Below, piece after piece: positions 46,874 through 56,296 of a stretch of 64,000 nt of DNA. The notes under the pieces were generated by a model. That model was not told where the DNA came from. It ran no database searches and was given only the letters and a program-made list of their open reading frames with translations. Both the position numbers and the translations under genes were made by a program. Source of the stretch: Stenotrophomonas maltophilia (GTDB lineage Bacteria; Pseudomonadota; Gammaproteobacteria; Xanthomonadales; Xanthomonadaceae); NCBI GenBank assembly GCA_002435595.1, contig DJBL01000124.1:33635-97634 (forward strand). Reading direction: 5' to 3'. Positions within the stretch are counted from its first letter, which is position 1; the number at the start of each line of letters is the position of its first letter.

Positions 46874-47962
46874 TTATTCTCCCGAGCCTGCGTGACCGGC
46901 GTGACCGGCGGCGGCGTGCTCGTCTGCAGTGTGTTCGGCGTGCCCGGCGGCGGCGCCGGCGGCGTGTGCCGCGTGGGCGTCGTCGGCATGCACGTCGGCC
47001 GGTGCGGGACCGTCGGCGGCCGGCATGTCGTGGCCGGCGTGGCTTTCGCCCGCGGCGCCGTCATGGCCCATCGCCTGGTGGTCGTGCTTCATGCCGTAGT
47101 GCTGGTTGTCGCCCATGTGCTTGGCGATCACCCAGTCGAACAGGCCTGCTTCACTGGTGCCGAAGTAGGTCACCGGATGCCAGTCGTGGTTCTTCTCGGC
47201 GACCAGCGCGTTGAAGGCGGTCTTGTCCAGGGTCGCCGCGTTGCCACGGACCTTGGCCAGCCACTGCTGGTACTGCTCGTCACTGACCGAATGGGCGGTG
47301 AAGTGCATCTTGCTGAAGCCCGCGCCGCTGTAATGCGAGGACATGCCCGGGAACGCGCCGGTCTCGTTGGCGATCAGGTGGAGTTTGGTCTCCATGGCCG
47401 TCATCGAGTAGATCATGCTGCCCAGGTGCGGGATGAAGAACGCATTCATCACCGAATCGGAGGTGATCTTGAAGTTCAACGGGGTGTCGACCGGGAAGGT
47501 GATCTCGTTGACCGTGGCGATCTTCTCTTCCGGATAGATGAACAGCCACTTCCAATCCAGCGAGATGGCTTCAATCACCACCGGCTTCTTGTCCGACTCC
47601 AGCGGACGGTACGGATCCAGCGCGTGCGAGGAACGCCAGGTCAGCACGGCCAGCACCAGCACGATCATGCACGGGATCGACCACACCACCACTTCGATCG
47701 CGGTGGAGTGCGACCACTTCGGCTCATATCGGGCCTTGGTGTTGGTCGCACGGTACTTCCACGCGAAGGTCAGGGTCATGATGATGACCGGCACGACGAC
47801 CAGCAGCATCAGCACGGTAGCCGTGATCAGCAGCGTCTTCTCATCGTGGCCGATCTGGCCCTTGGGGTTGAGGATGGCCGAGTTGCAGCCCGTGAGGAAC
47901 ACGGACAACGCAAACAGCAGGCCCGGACGCAAAAAGCGTCCAAGGGGTTTCAACGGAATCAT
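46874..47962 (-). CDS. cyoA: Cytochrome bo quinol oxidase subunit II, lipoprotein
   Basis: 362 residues from ATG 47962 (an in-frame TTG lies 12 bases earlier). The signal ends in lipobox LTGC followed by NSAIL, then two helices and a periplasmic cupredoxin-like domain without CuA ligands (LDWKWLFIYPEEKIATVNEITFPVDTPL, FFIPHLGSMIYSM). The last ~75 residues are an unusual tail made almost only of His, Ala, Asp and Gly (KHDHQAMGHD, HADDAHAAHAAG, HAEHTADEHAAAGHAGHAG). First gene of the operon. Confidence 0.95.
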   Translation of the reverse strand: MIPLKPLGRFLRPGLLFALSVFLTGCNSAILNPKGQIGHDEKTLLITATVLMLLVVVPVIIMTLTFAWKYRATNTKARYEPKWSHSTAIEVVVWSIPCMIVLVLAVLTWRSSHALDPYRPLESDKKPVVIEAISLDWKWLFIYPEEKIATVNEITFPVDTPLNFKITSDSVMNAFFIPHLGSMIYSMTAMETKLHLIANETGAFPGMSSHYSGAGFSKMHFTAHSVSDEQYQQWLAKVRGNAATLDKTAFNALVAEKNHDWHPVTYFGTSEAGLFDWVIAKHMGDNQHYGMKHDHQAMGHDGAAGESHAGHDMPAADGPAPADVHADDAHAAHAAGAAAGHAEHTADEHAAAGHAGHAGSGE

Positions 47963-48226
47963 CGGTCGATCCAATTGCGTAGGGAATGCCAGCTCAAGCG
48001 CGCCCCGTCCCGGCCGAGGGCCGGGTGTGCCGGTCCAGGGGGACAGGCACAGGGGACGAACATGTCAGCCCTCTAATTTTAGGCCGTCACGCACCATTTA
48101 AGAAAGGCGTTGACAATGATCCGACGCAGGAAAGGCCCCAAAAGGACTGCGACACGTTGTCGCAGCGCCCCGAATGGACCGGATCGGCACGTCTGCAGCG
48201 TTCATGTATAGACATGAATGTGGCGA
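47963..48226. promoter_or_regulatory. cyo upstream region with two inverted repeats
   Basis: The 264 bases between cyoA and the end of lldP. TTCATGT-ATAG-ACATGAA (48201-48218) and CTGCGACA-CGT-TGTCGCAG (48147-48165) are both perfect palindromes and candidate regulator sites. A possible minus-strand -10, TAAAAT, lies at 48081-48076. Neither palindrome has a T run to make it a convincing terminator for lldP. The regulator cannot be named. Confidence 0.45.
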
Positions 48227-49849
48227 TCAGCCCAGCACCCGCGTCAGCAGCAGCGTGCACAGGCAGACATAGCCCAGCAGGCCCAGGCTCACCGCCAGGG
48301 TGGTGCGCATGATCGCCGACTCCTGTCCGACCAGCTTCACCGCTGCGGCGGCGATGGCGATGGACTGTGGCGAAACCAGCTTGGCCATCACCCCGCCGGC
48401 AGTGTTGGCGGCCACCAGCAGCGCCGGCGACACCCCGATCTGGGCCGCAGTCACCGCCTGTAGATGCGCAAACAGGGTGTTGCTGTTGACCACCGAGCCG
48501 GTGATGAACACGCCCATCCAGCCGATGACCGGAGCCAGCAGCGGGAACAGGCCGCCCGCCTGGGCCAGGGCCAGGCCGATGGTGGAGGACGCCCCGGAGT
48601 AATTGGTGATGTAGGCCACCGCCATCACCAGCGCCACCGTTGCCAGCGGCTTCCACATGTCACGGCAGGCCTGGACCAGCTCCTCGCGGGCCGAGCGCAG
48701 CCCAAGCCGGGGCGAGAGCAGCACCGTCGACACCGCGGCCAGCAGGATCGCGGTGCCCGAGGCGTTGAGCCACCCCACGTTCCACACCGCCGGCAGGGTG
48801 CGCGTGACCGCTACCAGCGGCGGCACCTCCTGCACGCGGTTGTCGAGCAGGCCGATCGGCAGGTGCAGCACGGTGGCGCCGAGCGCACCATCGGCGGCGA
48901 ACAGCGCCTTGAAGGCGGGCAGGCTCCAGACCAGGATGGTGGCGGTAAGGATATAGAACGGCGACCACGCCAGCAGCACCTCGCGCAGTGACCAGCGCCG
49001 GTCCGAGAGCGGCGGTGCCTGGGCCTCGCGGTAGATCCGGGCCGGCCGCCAGACCTGCATGAACGCGGCCAGGCTGCCCATCGCGGCCAGCGGGCCGATG
49101 ATGTCCACCAGCTCCGGCCCCAACAGGTACAGGGTCAGGGTCTGCGCCCCGCTGAACACCACGCCCACCACCAGCAGCACCGGCCAGGTCTCGCGCACCC
49201 CGCGCCAGCCATCGAGCACCATCACCAGCACCGCCGGCAGCAGCAGCGCGCAGACCTGCACCAGCGGGATCAGCATCGGCGACATCTCGCCCAGCGCCAC
49301 CCCACCCTGCTGCGCGCCCACCAGCACCGGGATGCCGATCGCGCCGTAGGCGCCTGCCGCGCCATTGGCGACCAGGCACAGCATGGCCGCCTTGAGCGGG
49401 CGGAAGCCAAGCTCGACCAGCAGCGCCGCGCAGATGGCAATGGGCACGCCGAAGCCGGCCGCACCTTCCAGGAAGCCGCCGAAGCAGAAGGCGATCAGCA
49501 GGACCTGGATGCGCTGGTCATCGGAAATGGTGGCGATGCTGCCGCGGATCACCTCGAACTTGCCGCTGCGGATGGCCAGCTTGTACAGCCATACCGCCAT
49601 CAACACGATGAAGCTGATCGGGAACAGGCCGTTGGCGATGCCCAGCAGCGCCGCCCCTGCGATGCCGCCCAGCGGCATGCCAAACACCCACGCCGAGACC
49701 GCCGCCGACACCAGCACCGCCAGCAGCGCGGCGGTGAGCCCCTTGAGCCGCAGCACCGTCAGCGCCAGCAGGAACACCACGACCGGCAGCGCGGCCAGCA
49801 GCGCCGAGAGGTTCGCATTGCCAAGCGGGTCGTAGGTCTGTTGCCACAT
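48227..49849 (-). CDS. lldP: L-lactate permease
   Basis: 540 residues from ATG 49849, for which AGGGG lies 7 bases upstream; the ATG at 49855 would sit against it. It begins MWQQTYDPLGNANLSALLAALPVVVFLLAL, as lactate permeases do, and has some 13 membrane helices. GFLEGAAGFGVPIAI and NGAAGAYGAIGIPVLVGAQQ are signature stretches of the LctP family. It brings in lactate (also glycolate) with protons. It follows ldhA by 49 bases on the same strand, which ties uptake to D-lactate metabolism. Confidence 0.95.
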   Translation of the reverse strand: MWQQTYDPLGNANLSALLAALPVVVFLLALTVLRLKGLTAALLAVLVSAAVSAWVFGMPLGGIAGAALLGIANGLFPISFIVLMAVWLYKLAIRSGKFEVIRGSIATISDDQRIQVLLIAFCFGGFLEGAAGFGVPIAICAALLVELGFRPLKAAMLCLVANGAAGAYGAIGIPVLVGAQQGGVALGEMSPMLIPLVQVCALLLPAVLVMVLDGWRGVRETWPVLLVVGVVFSGAQTLTLYLLGPELVDIIGPLAAMGSLAAFMQVWRPARIYREAQAPPLSDRRWSLREVLLAWSPFYILTATILVWSLPAFKALFAADGALGATVLHLPIGLLDNRVQEVPPLVAVTRTLPAVWNVGWLNASGTAILLAAVSTVLLSPRLGLRSAREELVQACRDMWKPLATVALVMAVAYITNYSGASSTIGLALAQAGGLFPLLAPVIGWMGVFITGSVVNSNTLFAHLQAVTAAQIGVSPALLVAANTAGGVMAKLVSPQSIAIAAAAVKLVGQESAIMRTTLAVSLGLLGYVCLCTLLLTRVLG

Positions 49850-49898
49850 GGTCATGCCCCTGCGCGCTGGGTGGAGGGAGGACGGCGACAGCGGTGGA

Positions 49899-50903
49899 TC
49901 AGGCGGCGACCACGCGATTGGCACACGCGCGGCCCTGGCCGAAGTCGTCCAGGTTGCCGAGCGTGATCGCCGAGATCTCCTGCAGCGCCTCGACCGTGAA
50001 GAAGCCCTGGTGCCCGGTGACCAGCACGTTGGGGAAGGTCATCAGGCGCTGGAAGGCATCATCATCAATGATCTCCCCGGACCAGTCCTGGAAGAACAGC
50101 GCGCTTTCCTGCTCGTAGACGTCGATGGCCAGGTGGCCCAGCTGCCGGGCCTTGAGCGCGCCGATCACCGCCTGGGTATCGACCAGGCCGCCGCGCGAGG
50201 TATTGACCAGCATCGCGCCGGGCTTCATCTGCGCCAGCGAGGTGGCGTTGATCAGGTGGTGGGTGTCCGGCGTCAGCGGGCAATGCAACGAGACGATGTC
50301 CGCGCGCGCCAGCAGTTCCTCCAGTGCCACGAACGTGCCGATCGGCGCGAAGTCCGGTGACGGGTAAGGATCGTGGCCCAGCACCGTGCAGCCCATCCCC
50401 TTGAAGATGTGCGCCGTGGCCAGGCCGATCTTGCCGGTGCCGACGATGCCCACGGTCTTGCCGTGCAGGGTGCGCCCGAGCAGCCCATCGAGCATGAAGT
50501 TGCCCTCGCGCACCCGGTTGTAGGCGCGATGGGTGTGCCGGTTGAGGGTCATCACCAATGCCAGCGCGTGCTCGGCCACCGCCTCGGGCGAGTAGGCCGG
50601 CACCCGGGCAACAAAGAAACCCAGCTGCCCGGCCGTGGCCAGGTCCACGTTGTTGAAGCCGGCACAGCGCAGCAGGATCGCGCGCACGCCCAGTGCATGC
50701 AGCGCGTGCAGTACCGGCGCGTCCAGGCGGTCGTTGACGAACACACAGACGGCCGCGCAGTCCTGGGCCAGCGCGGCGGTATGCACATCCAGGGACGCGT
50801 CGAAGTACAGGAACTCGGCCGGCTCAGCGAGGTCGGCGCACTGGTGGGCCTCGTCGAGGAATCGGCGGTCGTAGGGACGTGCGCTGAACACGGCGATTTT
50901 CAT
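49899..50903 (-). CDS. ldhA: D-lactate dehydrogenase (NAD-dependent, LdhA type)
   Basis: 334 residues from ATG 50903, with GAGGAG 5-6 bases upstream. It is a D-2-hydroxyacid dehydrogenase of the LdhA branch: MKIAVFSARPYDRRF start, NAD-binding GIVGTGKIGLATAHIF, NTSRGGLVDTQAVI with the catalytic Arg, DVYEQESALFFQDWSG with the Glu region and VTGHQGFFTVEAL with the catalytic His. It interconverts pyruvate and D-lactate in the cytosol. It is the first gene of an ldhA-lldP unit. Confidence 0.95.
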   Translation of the reverse strand: MKIAVFSARPYDRRFLDEAHQCADLAEPAEFLYFDASLDVHTAALAQDCAAVCVFVNDRLDAPVLHALHALGVRAILLRCAGFNNVDLATAGQLGFFVARVPAYSPEAVAEHALALVMTLNRHTHRAYNRVREGNFMLDGLLGRTLHGKTVGIVGTGKIGLATAHIFKGMGCTVLGHDPYPSPDFAPIGTFVALEELLARADIVSLHCPLTPDTHHLINATSLAQMKPGAMLVNTSRGGLVDTQAVIGALKARQLGHLAIDVYEQESALFFQDWSGEIIDDDAFQRLMTFPNVLVTGHQGFFTVEALQEISAITLGNLDDFGQGRACANRVVAA

Positions 50904-51050
50904 GGCGACTCCTCGGGGGAAGGCGGACGACGGCGGCCTACTTGCGCCTGCCCTGCCGTGCACCGCAGGATCGCGTGCCAGCCCCGCGCATGCAACCCTG
51001 GCCGGCTCGCCACCGCCACACCCCCCCACCGAGACCCTGCCGTGTCCCTG

Positions 51051-51401
51051 ATGTCCCGTCTGCTGCGCTGGACCAGCACGCCCACCGGGCGCCGCATCGT
51101 CATCATCGCGACCACCGTGATCGTCCTGATGGCCGCCTCCAATCCGCTGTGGCTGCCGGTGCTCACGATGGTTGATGCGGTGGGCCTGGATGTCCTTGCC
51201 CTGCTCATCGGCGCCCAGGCACTGGCGCTGCTGCCGTGGCTGGTCGACCGTGCGCGCCGCTGGACCGGGCCGGCGCGGCGCGTACTGGCCGGCATGGTTG
51301 CCGGGGCCGCCGGCGGCTATCTGCGGCAGCTTCTGTTTGGCGGCTGGATGCCTGCGCAGGCAATGCGCATCCGCCTGCGCATTGAAACGACAGGATCCTG
51401 A
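51051..51401 (+). CDS. Small two-helix membrane protein of unknown function
   Basis: About 116 residues from ATG 51051 (GTG 51042 also in frame). A basic start (MSRLLRWTSTPTGRR) leads into IVIIATTVIVLMAASNPLWLPVL and DVLALLIGAQALALLPWLV, then an amphipathic basic region and a second hydrophobic stretch (AGMVAGAAGGYLRQLLFGG). No known domain and no good ribosome site; its length and composition make it plausible. It is divergent from ldhA. Confidence 0.55.
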   Translation: MSRLLRWTSTPTGRRIVIIATTVIVLMAASNPLWLPVLTMVDAVGLDVLALLIGAQALALLPWLVDRARRWTGPARRVLAGMVAGAAGGYLRQLLFGGWMPAQAMRIRLRIETTGS

Positions 51402-51657
51402 GGATTCTCCGGGTTGCGTCGATCATGTTGTCGCCATGACCGGGACGACGCGTGCGAGTCCAACCCTCGATCGCTTCGCGACCAGGCCCCGCCTTGGCGC
51501 GTACGCCCATCATTCCGGCTTACCCCGCCCAAGGCCGGATGCCCGCACTCGCCGTTTCGGCGGTGCTGCCGCACATGAACCCCAGCTCGCATCGCGATAG
51601 ACCCCGCCCACCACCGTGCCCTAGTATTCGGCCCTTCAGCGCCATGGGTAGACGTAC
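51402..51657. other. Intergenic region upstream of the rsbQ-like gene, nothing recognised
   Basis: 256 bases. CCCGCCTTGGCG and CCCGCCCAAGGC are a loose direct repeat; no promoter, operator or gene stands out. Confidence 0.35.
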
Positions 51658-52458
51658 GTGGGCAGTTTTGAAATGTTCAACGGTCGTCGCAGCGGCCAAG
51701 GCAAGCAGGTCGCCGTTCTTTCCCACGGCTTCGGTACCGACCAGACCGCATGGACCGCGCTGCGGCCCTGGTTCGAGGCGCGTTTCGACGTGATCTCCTT
51801 CGACCTGGCCGGCTGCGGCCCCCAGGGTGCGGAACGCTACGATTTCGAGCGGCATGGCGCGTTGTTCGGCTATGCCGACGACCTGATCGACCTGCTGGAC
51901 GAGTGCGGCGTGTCGCAGTGCACGTACATCGGCCACTCGATGAGCGGGATGGTTGGCGCGCTGGCTGCCATCGCCAGGCCCGACCTGTTCGAGCGCCTTG
52001 TCCTCATCGGCGCGTCGCCGCGTTACCTCGATGATGTCGACTACACCGGCGGGTTCAAGCCGCAGGACCTGGAGGGCCTGTTCCAGAGCATGAGCGCCAA
52101 CTACCAGGCCTGGGTGGCCGGGTTCGCGCCGATGGTGGTGGGGGTAGATGACAGCGCGGTGATCGCCGATTTCTCCAACACCCTGTTCCAGATGCGCCCG
52201 GACATCGCGCTCAACACCTCGCGCACCATCTTCACCTCCGATCTTCGCGGCTCGGCCGCGCAGGTGGCCAAGCCCGTCCATGTGATCCAGACCGCCGTGG
52301 ACGTAGCCGTTCCGGTGCAGGTCGGGCAGTGGCTGGCCAAGGCGATCGACGGCGCGACGCTCGACGTGATCGATGCCGCCGGCCACCTGCCGCACATGAC
52401 CGCCGCCGATGCGGTCATCGGCATCCTCGAGCAGCGTCTTGGCGGAGTGGCGCATTGA
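51658..52458 (+). CDS. RsbQ-like alpha/beta hydrolase (putative ligand-sensing signalling hydrolase)
   Basis: 266 residues from GTG 51658. It follows Bacillus RsbQ and plant KAI2/D14 proteins: SHGFGTDQTAW (oxyanion region), nucleophile Ser94 in GHSMSGM, Asp215 in QTAVDVAVP and His243 in AAGHLPHMT. The spacing Ser-Asp-His is 121 and 28, nearly that of RsbQ (123 and 28). In Bacillus, RsbQ is needed by the PAS-phosphatase RsbP to sense energy stress. Here the partner is a GGDEF protein whose start overlaps the stop of this gene (TTGA), so the pair is made together. The ligand is unknown. Confidence 0.85.
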   Translation: MGSFEMFNGRRSGQGKQVAVLSHGFGTDQTAWTALRPWFEARFDVISFDLAGCGPQGAERYDFERHGALFGYADDLIDLLDECGVSQCTYIGHSMSGMVGALAAIARPDLFERLVLIGASPRYLDDVDYTGGFKPQDLEGLFQSMSANYQAWVAGFAPMVVGVDDSAVIADFSNTLFQMRPDIALNTSRTIFTSDLRGSAAQVAKPVHVIQTAVDVAVPVQVGQWLAKAIDGATLDVIDAAGHLPHMTAADAVIGILEQRLGGVAH

Positions 52459-53777
52459 CCCGCTCCGACAGCGACGCGCTCGCCGCGCTGTGCCACTTCG
52501 CCCAGCTTGCCTCGGGGGCGGACAGGGTCATGGCCATCGACATCGAGGCCGACGGCCGTGCCACGTGGGCAGTGTCCTCGCCCTCGCTGCCGTTCTCCGG
52601 CTTCAATCTGGCCCGTAGCGGCATCTTCGAGCATGACTGGCGTGGCGAACCGGTAGAGGCCGCCGCGTTCCGGCTGCCGTCCGCGATCCTCCACGCACTC
52701 GGTGGCACCCCGGGCCCAGTGCTGTACATCCCCTCCCCGTCCCATGGCGCACCGCTCAGCGGGCTGTTGCTGCTATGGCGGCATGCGTCGGTGCCTGCGC
52801 CGATGACGCAGCAGGTCCCCATGCTAGCGGCCAGCGTGGCGCGGCTGCTGTCGGCACGACGGGAGGCCGCACGCGAGGTGATCGTACGCAACCAGTTCGA
52901 GGATCTGTTCGAGAGCGTGCCGGCCGGCATCGTGCTGATCGACGGCGATGGCGTGGGGGCGGCAATCAACGAGCGCGCCGCCGAGCTGATGGCGTGCGCT
53001 CCGGGGCGCCACCGCGCTGCCGAACTCGCCGGACCCATGCGCGCCCTGCGCCAGCGCTGCGCCAACCACGCCGAACTGGACCAGGCCTATGCAAGGCAGA
53101 TGGGCGACGTCCATTTCGCCTCGAAGCTGAATTGGACGTTGGGCGAACGCACCTTCGAAGTGGACACCCATCCGGTGCGCGGCAACGGCGAGCACGGGCG
53201 CATCTGGCTGTTCACCGACGTCACCGCCGACCTGCTGATGGCCGCCGAACTGCGCCGCCTGGCCTCCTCCGATCCGCTGACCGGCGTCCCCAACCGCCGT
53301 CATTTCGAGGAATGCTCGGCACAGATCATCGCCGCCCGCGAAGCCCAGGGCCACGCCGTGGCCGTGCTCATGGTGGACGTGGATCATTTCAAGAAGATCA
53401 ACGATACCCATGGCCACCCGGTCGGCGATGAAGTGCTCAAGGCCGTCGCCCGCCGCTGCCGCGAGGCGCTGCGCGATCGCGACCTGTTCGCCCGGTTCGG
53501 CGGGGAGGAGTTCATCGCGCTGCTGTCGGCGCCGGCCATCAACGAAGTGCCTGTCGCGGCCGAGCGCCTGCGCAGTGCGATTGCCGCCGAGCCGATCACG
53601 GTGGGCGGCACGCGTATCAATGTCTCGATCAGCGTCGGCGCCGCCATCGGCGAGGCGCTTCCGGGAGCGGATCAGCCGCTTCTGGAGGAGCTGGTGGCGC
53701 GTGCCGATGAAGCGCTTTATCAGGCCAAGACCGAGGGGCGTAACCGGGTGCGGATGGCGGATCCGGTTTCGGCGTAG
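52455..53777 (+). CDS. PAS-like sensor diguanylate cyclase coupled to the RsbQ-like hydrolase
   Basis: 440 residues from TTG 52455, with GGAG upstream inside the hydrolase gene. The N-terminal ~140 residues look GAF-like (ALAALCHFAQLASGADRVMAIDIE, PGPVLYIPS, SGLLLLWRHA). A PAS domain follows from about residue 150 (NQFEDLFESVPAGIVLIDGDG... ending RIWLFTDVTADLLM). The GGDEF domain is active by sequence: DPLTGVPNRRHFEE, GGEEF at 349-353, with I-site RDRD at 340-343. There is no membrane helix, so it senses in the cytosol. It likely makes c-di-GMP in response to a product of, or contact with, the hydrolase. Confidence 0.88.
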   Translation: MTRSDSDALAALCHFAQLASGADRVMAIDIEADGRATWAVSSPSLPFSGFNLARSGIFEHDWRGEPVEAAAFRLPSAILHALGGTPGPVLYIPSPSHGAPLSGLLLLWRHASVPAPMTQQVPMLAASVARLLSARREAAREVIVRNQFEDLFESVPAGIVLIDGDGVGAAINERAAELMACAPGRHRAAELAGPMRALRQRCANHAELDQAYARQMGDVHFASKLNWTLGERTFEVDTHPVRGNGEHGRIWLFTDVTADLLMAAELRRLASSDPLTGVPNRRHFEECSAQIIAAREAQGHAVAVLMVDVDHFKKINDTHGHPVGDEVLKAVARRCREALRDRDLFARFGGEEFIALLSAPAINEVPVAAERLRSAIAAEPITVGGTRINVSISVGAAIGEALPGADQPLLEELVARADEALYQAKTEGRNRVRMADPVSA

Positions 53778-53803
53778 CCAGGCAGGGAATTCCGCCACCA
53801 AGC

Positions 53804-53846
53804 ATCGCACGGTGGGGATGCTGTTGCACCTCCGCCACCGTGCGAT
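53804..53846. terminator. Long-loop hairpin between convergent genes
   Basis: A 12-bp perfect stem ATCGCACGGTGG/CCACCGTGCGAT with a 19-base loop, between the diguanylate cyclase stop (53777) and the RHS remnant (53885). No T run. Confidence 0.5.
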
Positions 53847-53884
53847 TCTGGCCCTCACATCCGCGCCCCAGCCAGGGGCGTTCT

Positions 53885-56088
53885 TCAGCGCGGATCAGAC
53901 CATCCCGAGCACGAGCCTTGTGCGTTGCAGGCAGCCACCCGCACCGAACGCGGGCAGATGCCATCGATGGTCATGCTGGTCGTGCTCACGGTGTAGCCGG
54001 CCGCATTGTTCTCGGAGAGCTTGTAGTACGCGGCGCCGGAGACACTGCTCCAGGTGATGCGGCAGCTGGTTGCATTTCGTTGTGTCTTGGTCAAGCCGGC
54101 CGGGGCACCGGGCGGCGCGGGGACGTTCAGATAGACGGACGCCTGATTTGACCACGGACCGCAACCGGAGCTGTTGCACGCCTGCACGCGATAGGCCCAT
54201 GTTGCGGGTCCCGCCTCTTTGGTCAATGCGAGCGAGGTGGACGTTGCTCCGTTGTAGAGACCAGACCCGCCACTCGGGAAGGTTTCCTCGATGTTGTAGG
54301 AGGTTGCCCGCGGCACCGCGGTCCACGTCACCGTGTAGCTGAGGCCGTTCACTGAGCTGGGAACTGAGGTCGACGGCGTACCTGCCACCGGATACAGCAC
54401 ACTCACCGAAGCCTCTCCCGAGAAAGGTCCGCAACCGTCTGCGTTGCAGGCCTGCACCCTGTAGCTGTAGATGCCGTCAGCCCGCCCCGAGATGCCGCTG
54501 GCTACGCCGGCGGTGGTGCCGACTACGCTCCAGTTGCCGCCGTTGGCGCGCTCCTGCAACGCGTAGTAAGTCGAATGCGCGACCCCGTTCCAGGTGACCG
54601 TGTAGGCGCCATCAATGCTGACTGCCGGCACGCTGACCCCCGGGGCGTACGCGGGCGCAATGACCACCTGCACGCCCACGGGTGCGGAATAGTCGCCACA
54701 GCCGGCCGGATTGCATGCACTCGCGCGGTAGTAGAACGTCCCGTTGGCATTCCGCTGCAGCGCCACTGAAGTGGCAGCCAGTGGATCGTTCAGCACCGTC
54801 CAGCCCTGCCCATCTGTCGACTCTTCAAGCCGATACCACTGCGCTGAACCGATCGCTGCCCAAGCAAGCGAAATTGCCCCACCCAGGCTGGGCGTCGGGG
54901 CTGAAAGCACGGGCGCCTGGCCCGGTCGCAGATACATCCGCACTGACGCTTCGGGCGATACCGGGCCTGCACCTGCGGCATTCCACGCGGTAACACGGTA
55001 CGCGTATGTTCCATCCACACGGCCGGATAGTGTCGCAGTGAGCTGTGCACCGTCGGCGACACTCAGCCAGGCGCCGGACGGAGCCCGCTCTTCCAGCACG
55101 TAACGATTGGCACCGGCGGTAGCTGTCCAGCTCACGATGATGGTGCCGTTGTACGCAGACGCGGGCGCGGATATCGACGGCGCCTGCAGGGGCGGCATGG
55201 CCACCGCGACCTGGGCAGCTGCGCTCAACCCACCACACGTCGCACCCTGGCAGGCCGCAGCCCGATAGGCGTAGCTCCCTTCAGCCTTTCCACTTGCGCT
55301 CCATGAGGCCAACGCACCGTCGTACACCGTGGCCCACGCCTGACCCGCCTGCTGCTCCTGCAGTACATAGCGGGTTGCGCCGGAAACAGAGTTCCAGCTC
55401 ACCGTATACGCGCCCGTGTTGCTGAAGGCGACCACGTTGACGACAGGTACTGCCGGGGCGACCGTGCGTGTCACCTCTGCGACAAGGCTGCCGTTGAGGT
55501 GTATGTACTGCGTGTTCTTGCCCTGGCGAGCATCCTCCACCGCGCGGAGTACACCATCCTGTCCGTACATCGACCGGATGGTGCCGGAGTCGGATTCGGA
55601 CAGGACTCGTCGCCCTTGGGCGTCGTAACGGTAGCTCTCCTTACCGGGTACGTTGCGCAGACGATTGCCATAGTCGAAGGCGAAAACTTGGCCATTTCGA
55701 TTTGAAAGGTTGCCCTGCGGGTCGTAGCCCAATCCGATCGTGGTCGCCCCCGCGCTGTCCTGGACATTGGTAAGTCGGTTGCTCGAGTCGTACCAATACG
55801 TATGATCCTTGAGGCCAGCGAGCGGGCCACCACGCTGAAGCGGCGACTGAGCGACACCGGCAAGGCGCTGTTGCCTTGCAGACTCGCGTCGGTGACGACG
55901 AATTCGGTCTGGCCGTTGTACATGCTGACCTGGTCACCGAACAAGCCATCCTTCAGGGGACCGACCATCTCGGCGGACTTGAGGAACTTGCTGTACTCCA
56001 TGGGTGGCACCAGGTCTTGTGCGCCAACACCGAACACCGTGCACACAACAACCACTACCGCCTGGGCGGCAATGCGAAATCCTTTCAT
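53885..56088 (-). pseudogene. RHS-repeat protein gene with large internal deletion and fibronectin-III-like C-terminus
   Basis: The 5' end is intact: AGGGGA, ATG 56088, signal peptide (MKGFRIAAQAVVVVVCTVFGVGA) and the start of an RHS N-terminal domain (GDQVSMYNGQTEFVVTDASLQGNSALPVSLSRRFSV). Around 55,830-55,850 the homology jumps to the last YD repeats (LAGLKDHTYWYDSSNRLTNV, YDPQGNLSNRNGQVFAFDYGNRL, YRYDAQGRRVLSES) in a different frame, so the middle of a much larger gene is missing and the join is frameshifted. The 3' part, open to 53885, continues with TQYIHLNGSLVAEV and then six ~90-residue fibronectin-III-like modules (each with V-S/T-W and Y-x-L-E/Q-E), ending SCSGWSDPR. It holds no RHS core cleavage motif or toxin. 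Confidence 0.8.
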
Positions 56089-56296
56089 GTTGTCCCCTAA
56101 ACCTTGACGGCAGACCGTTGGCGCCATGCCAGCCGGCAGACTGCTACCCCACGAAGCTCCAATGTATAACCACGAACGCTGACTACTCAAGGGTCGAGTT
56201 CTGATGTAGAGAATCCACGAGCTGCGGAAGGTGGCGCGATAAATCTCTCGCTCGGCAAGCAGGCTTTCTTTATAGGGATTGGGGTCTTGCCCGAGG

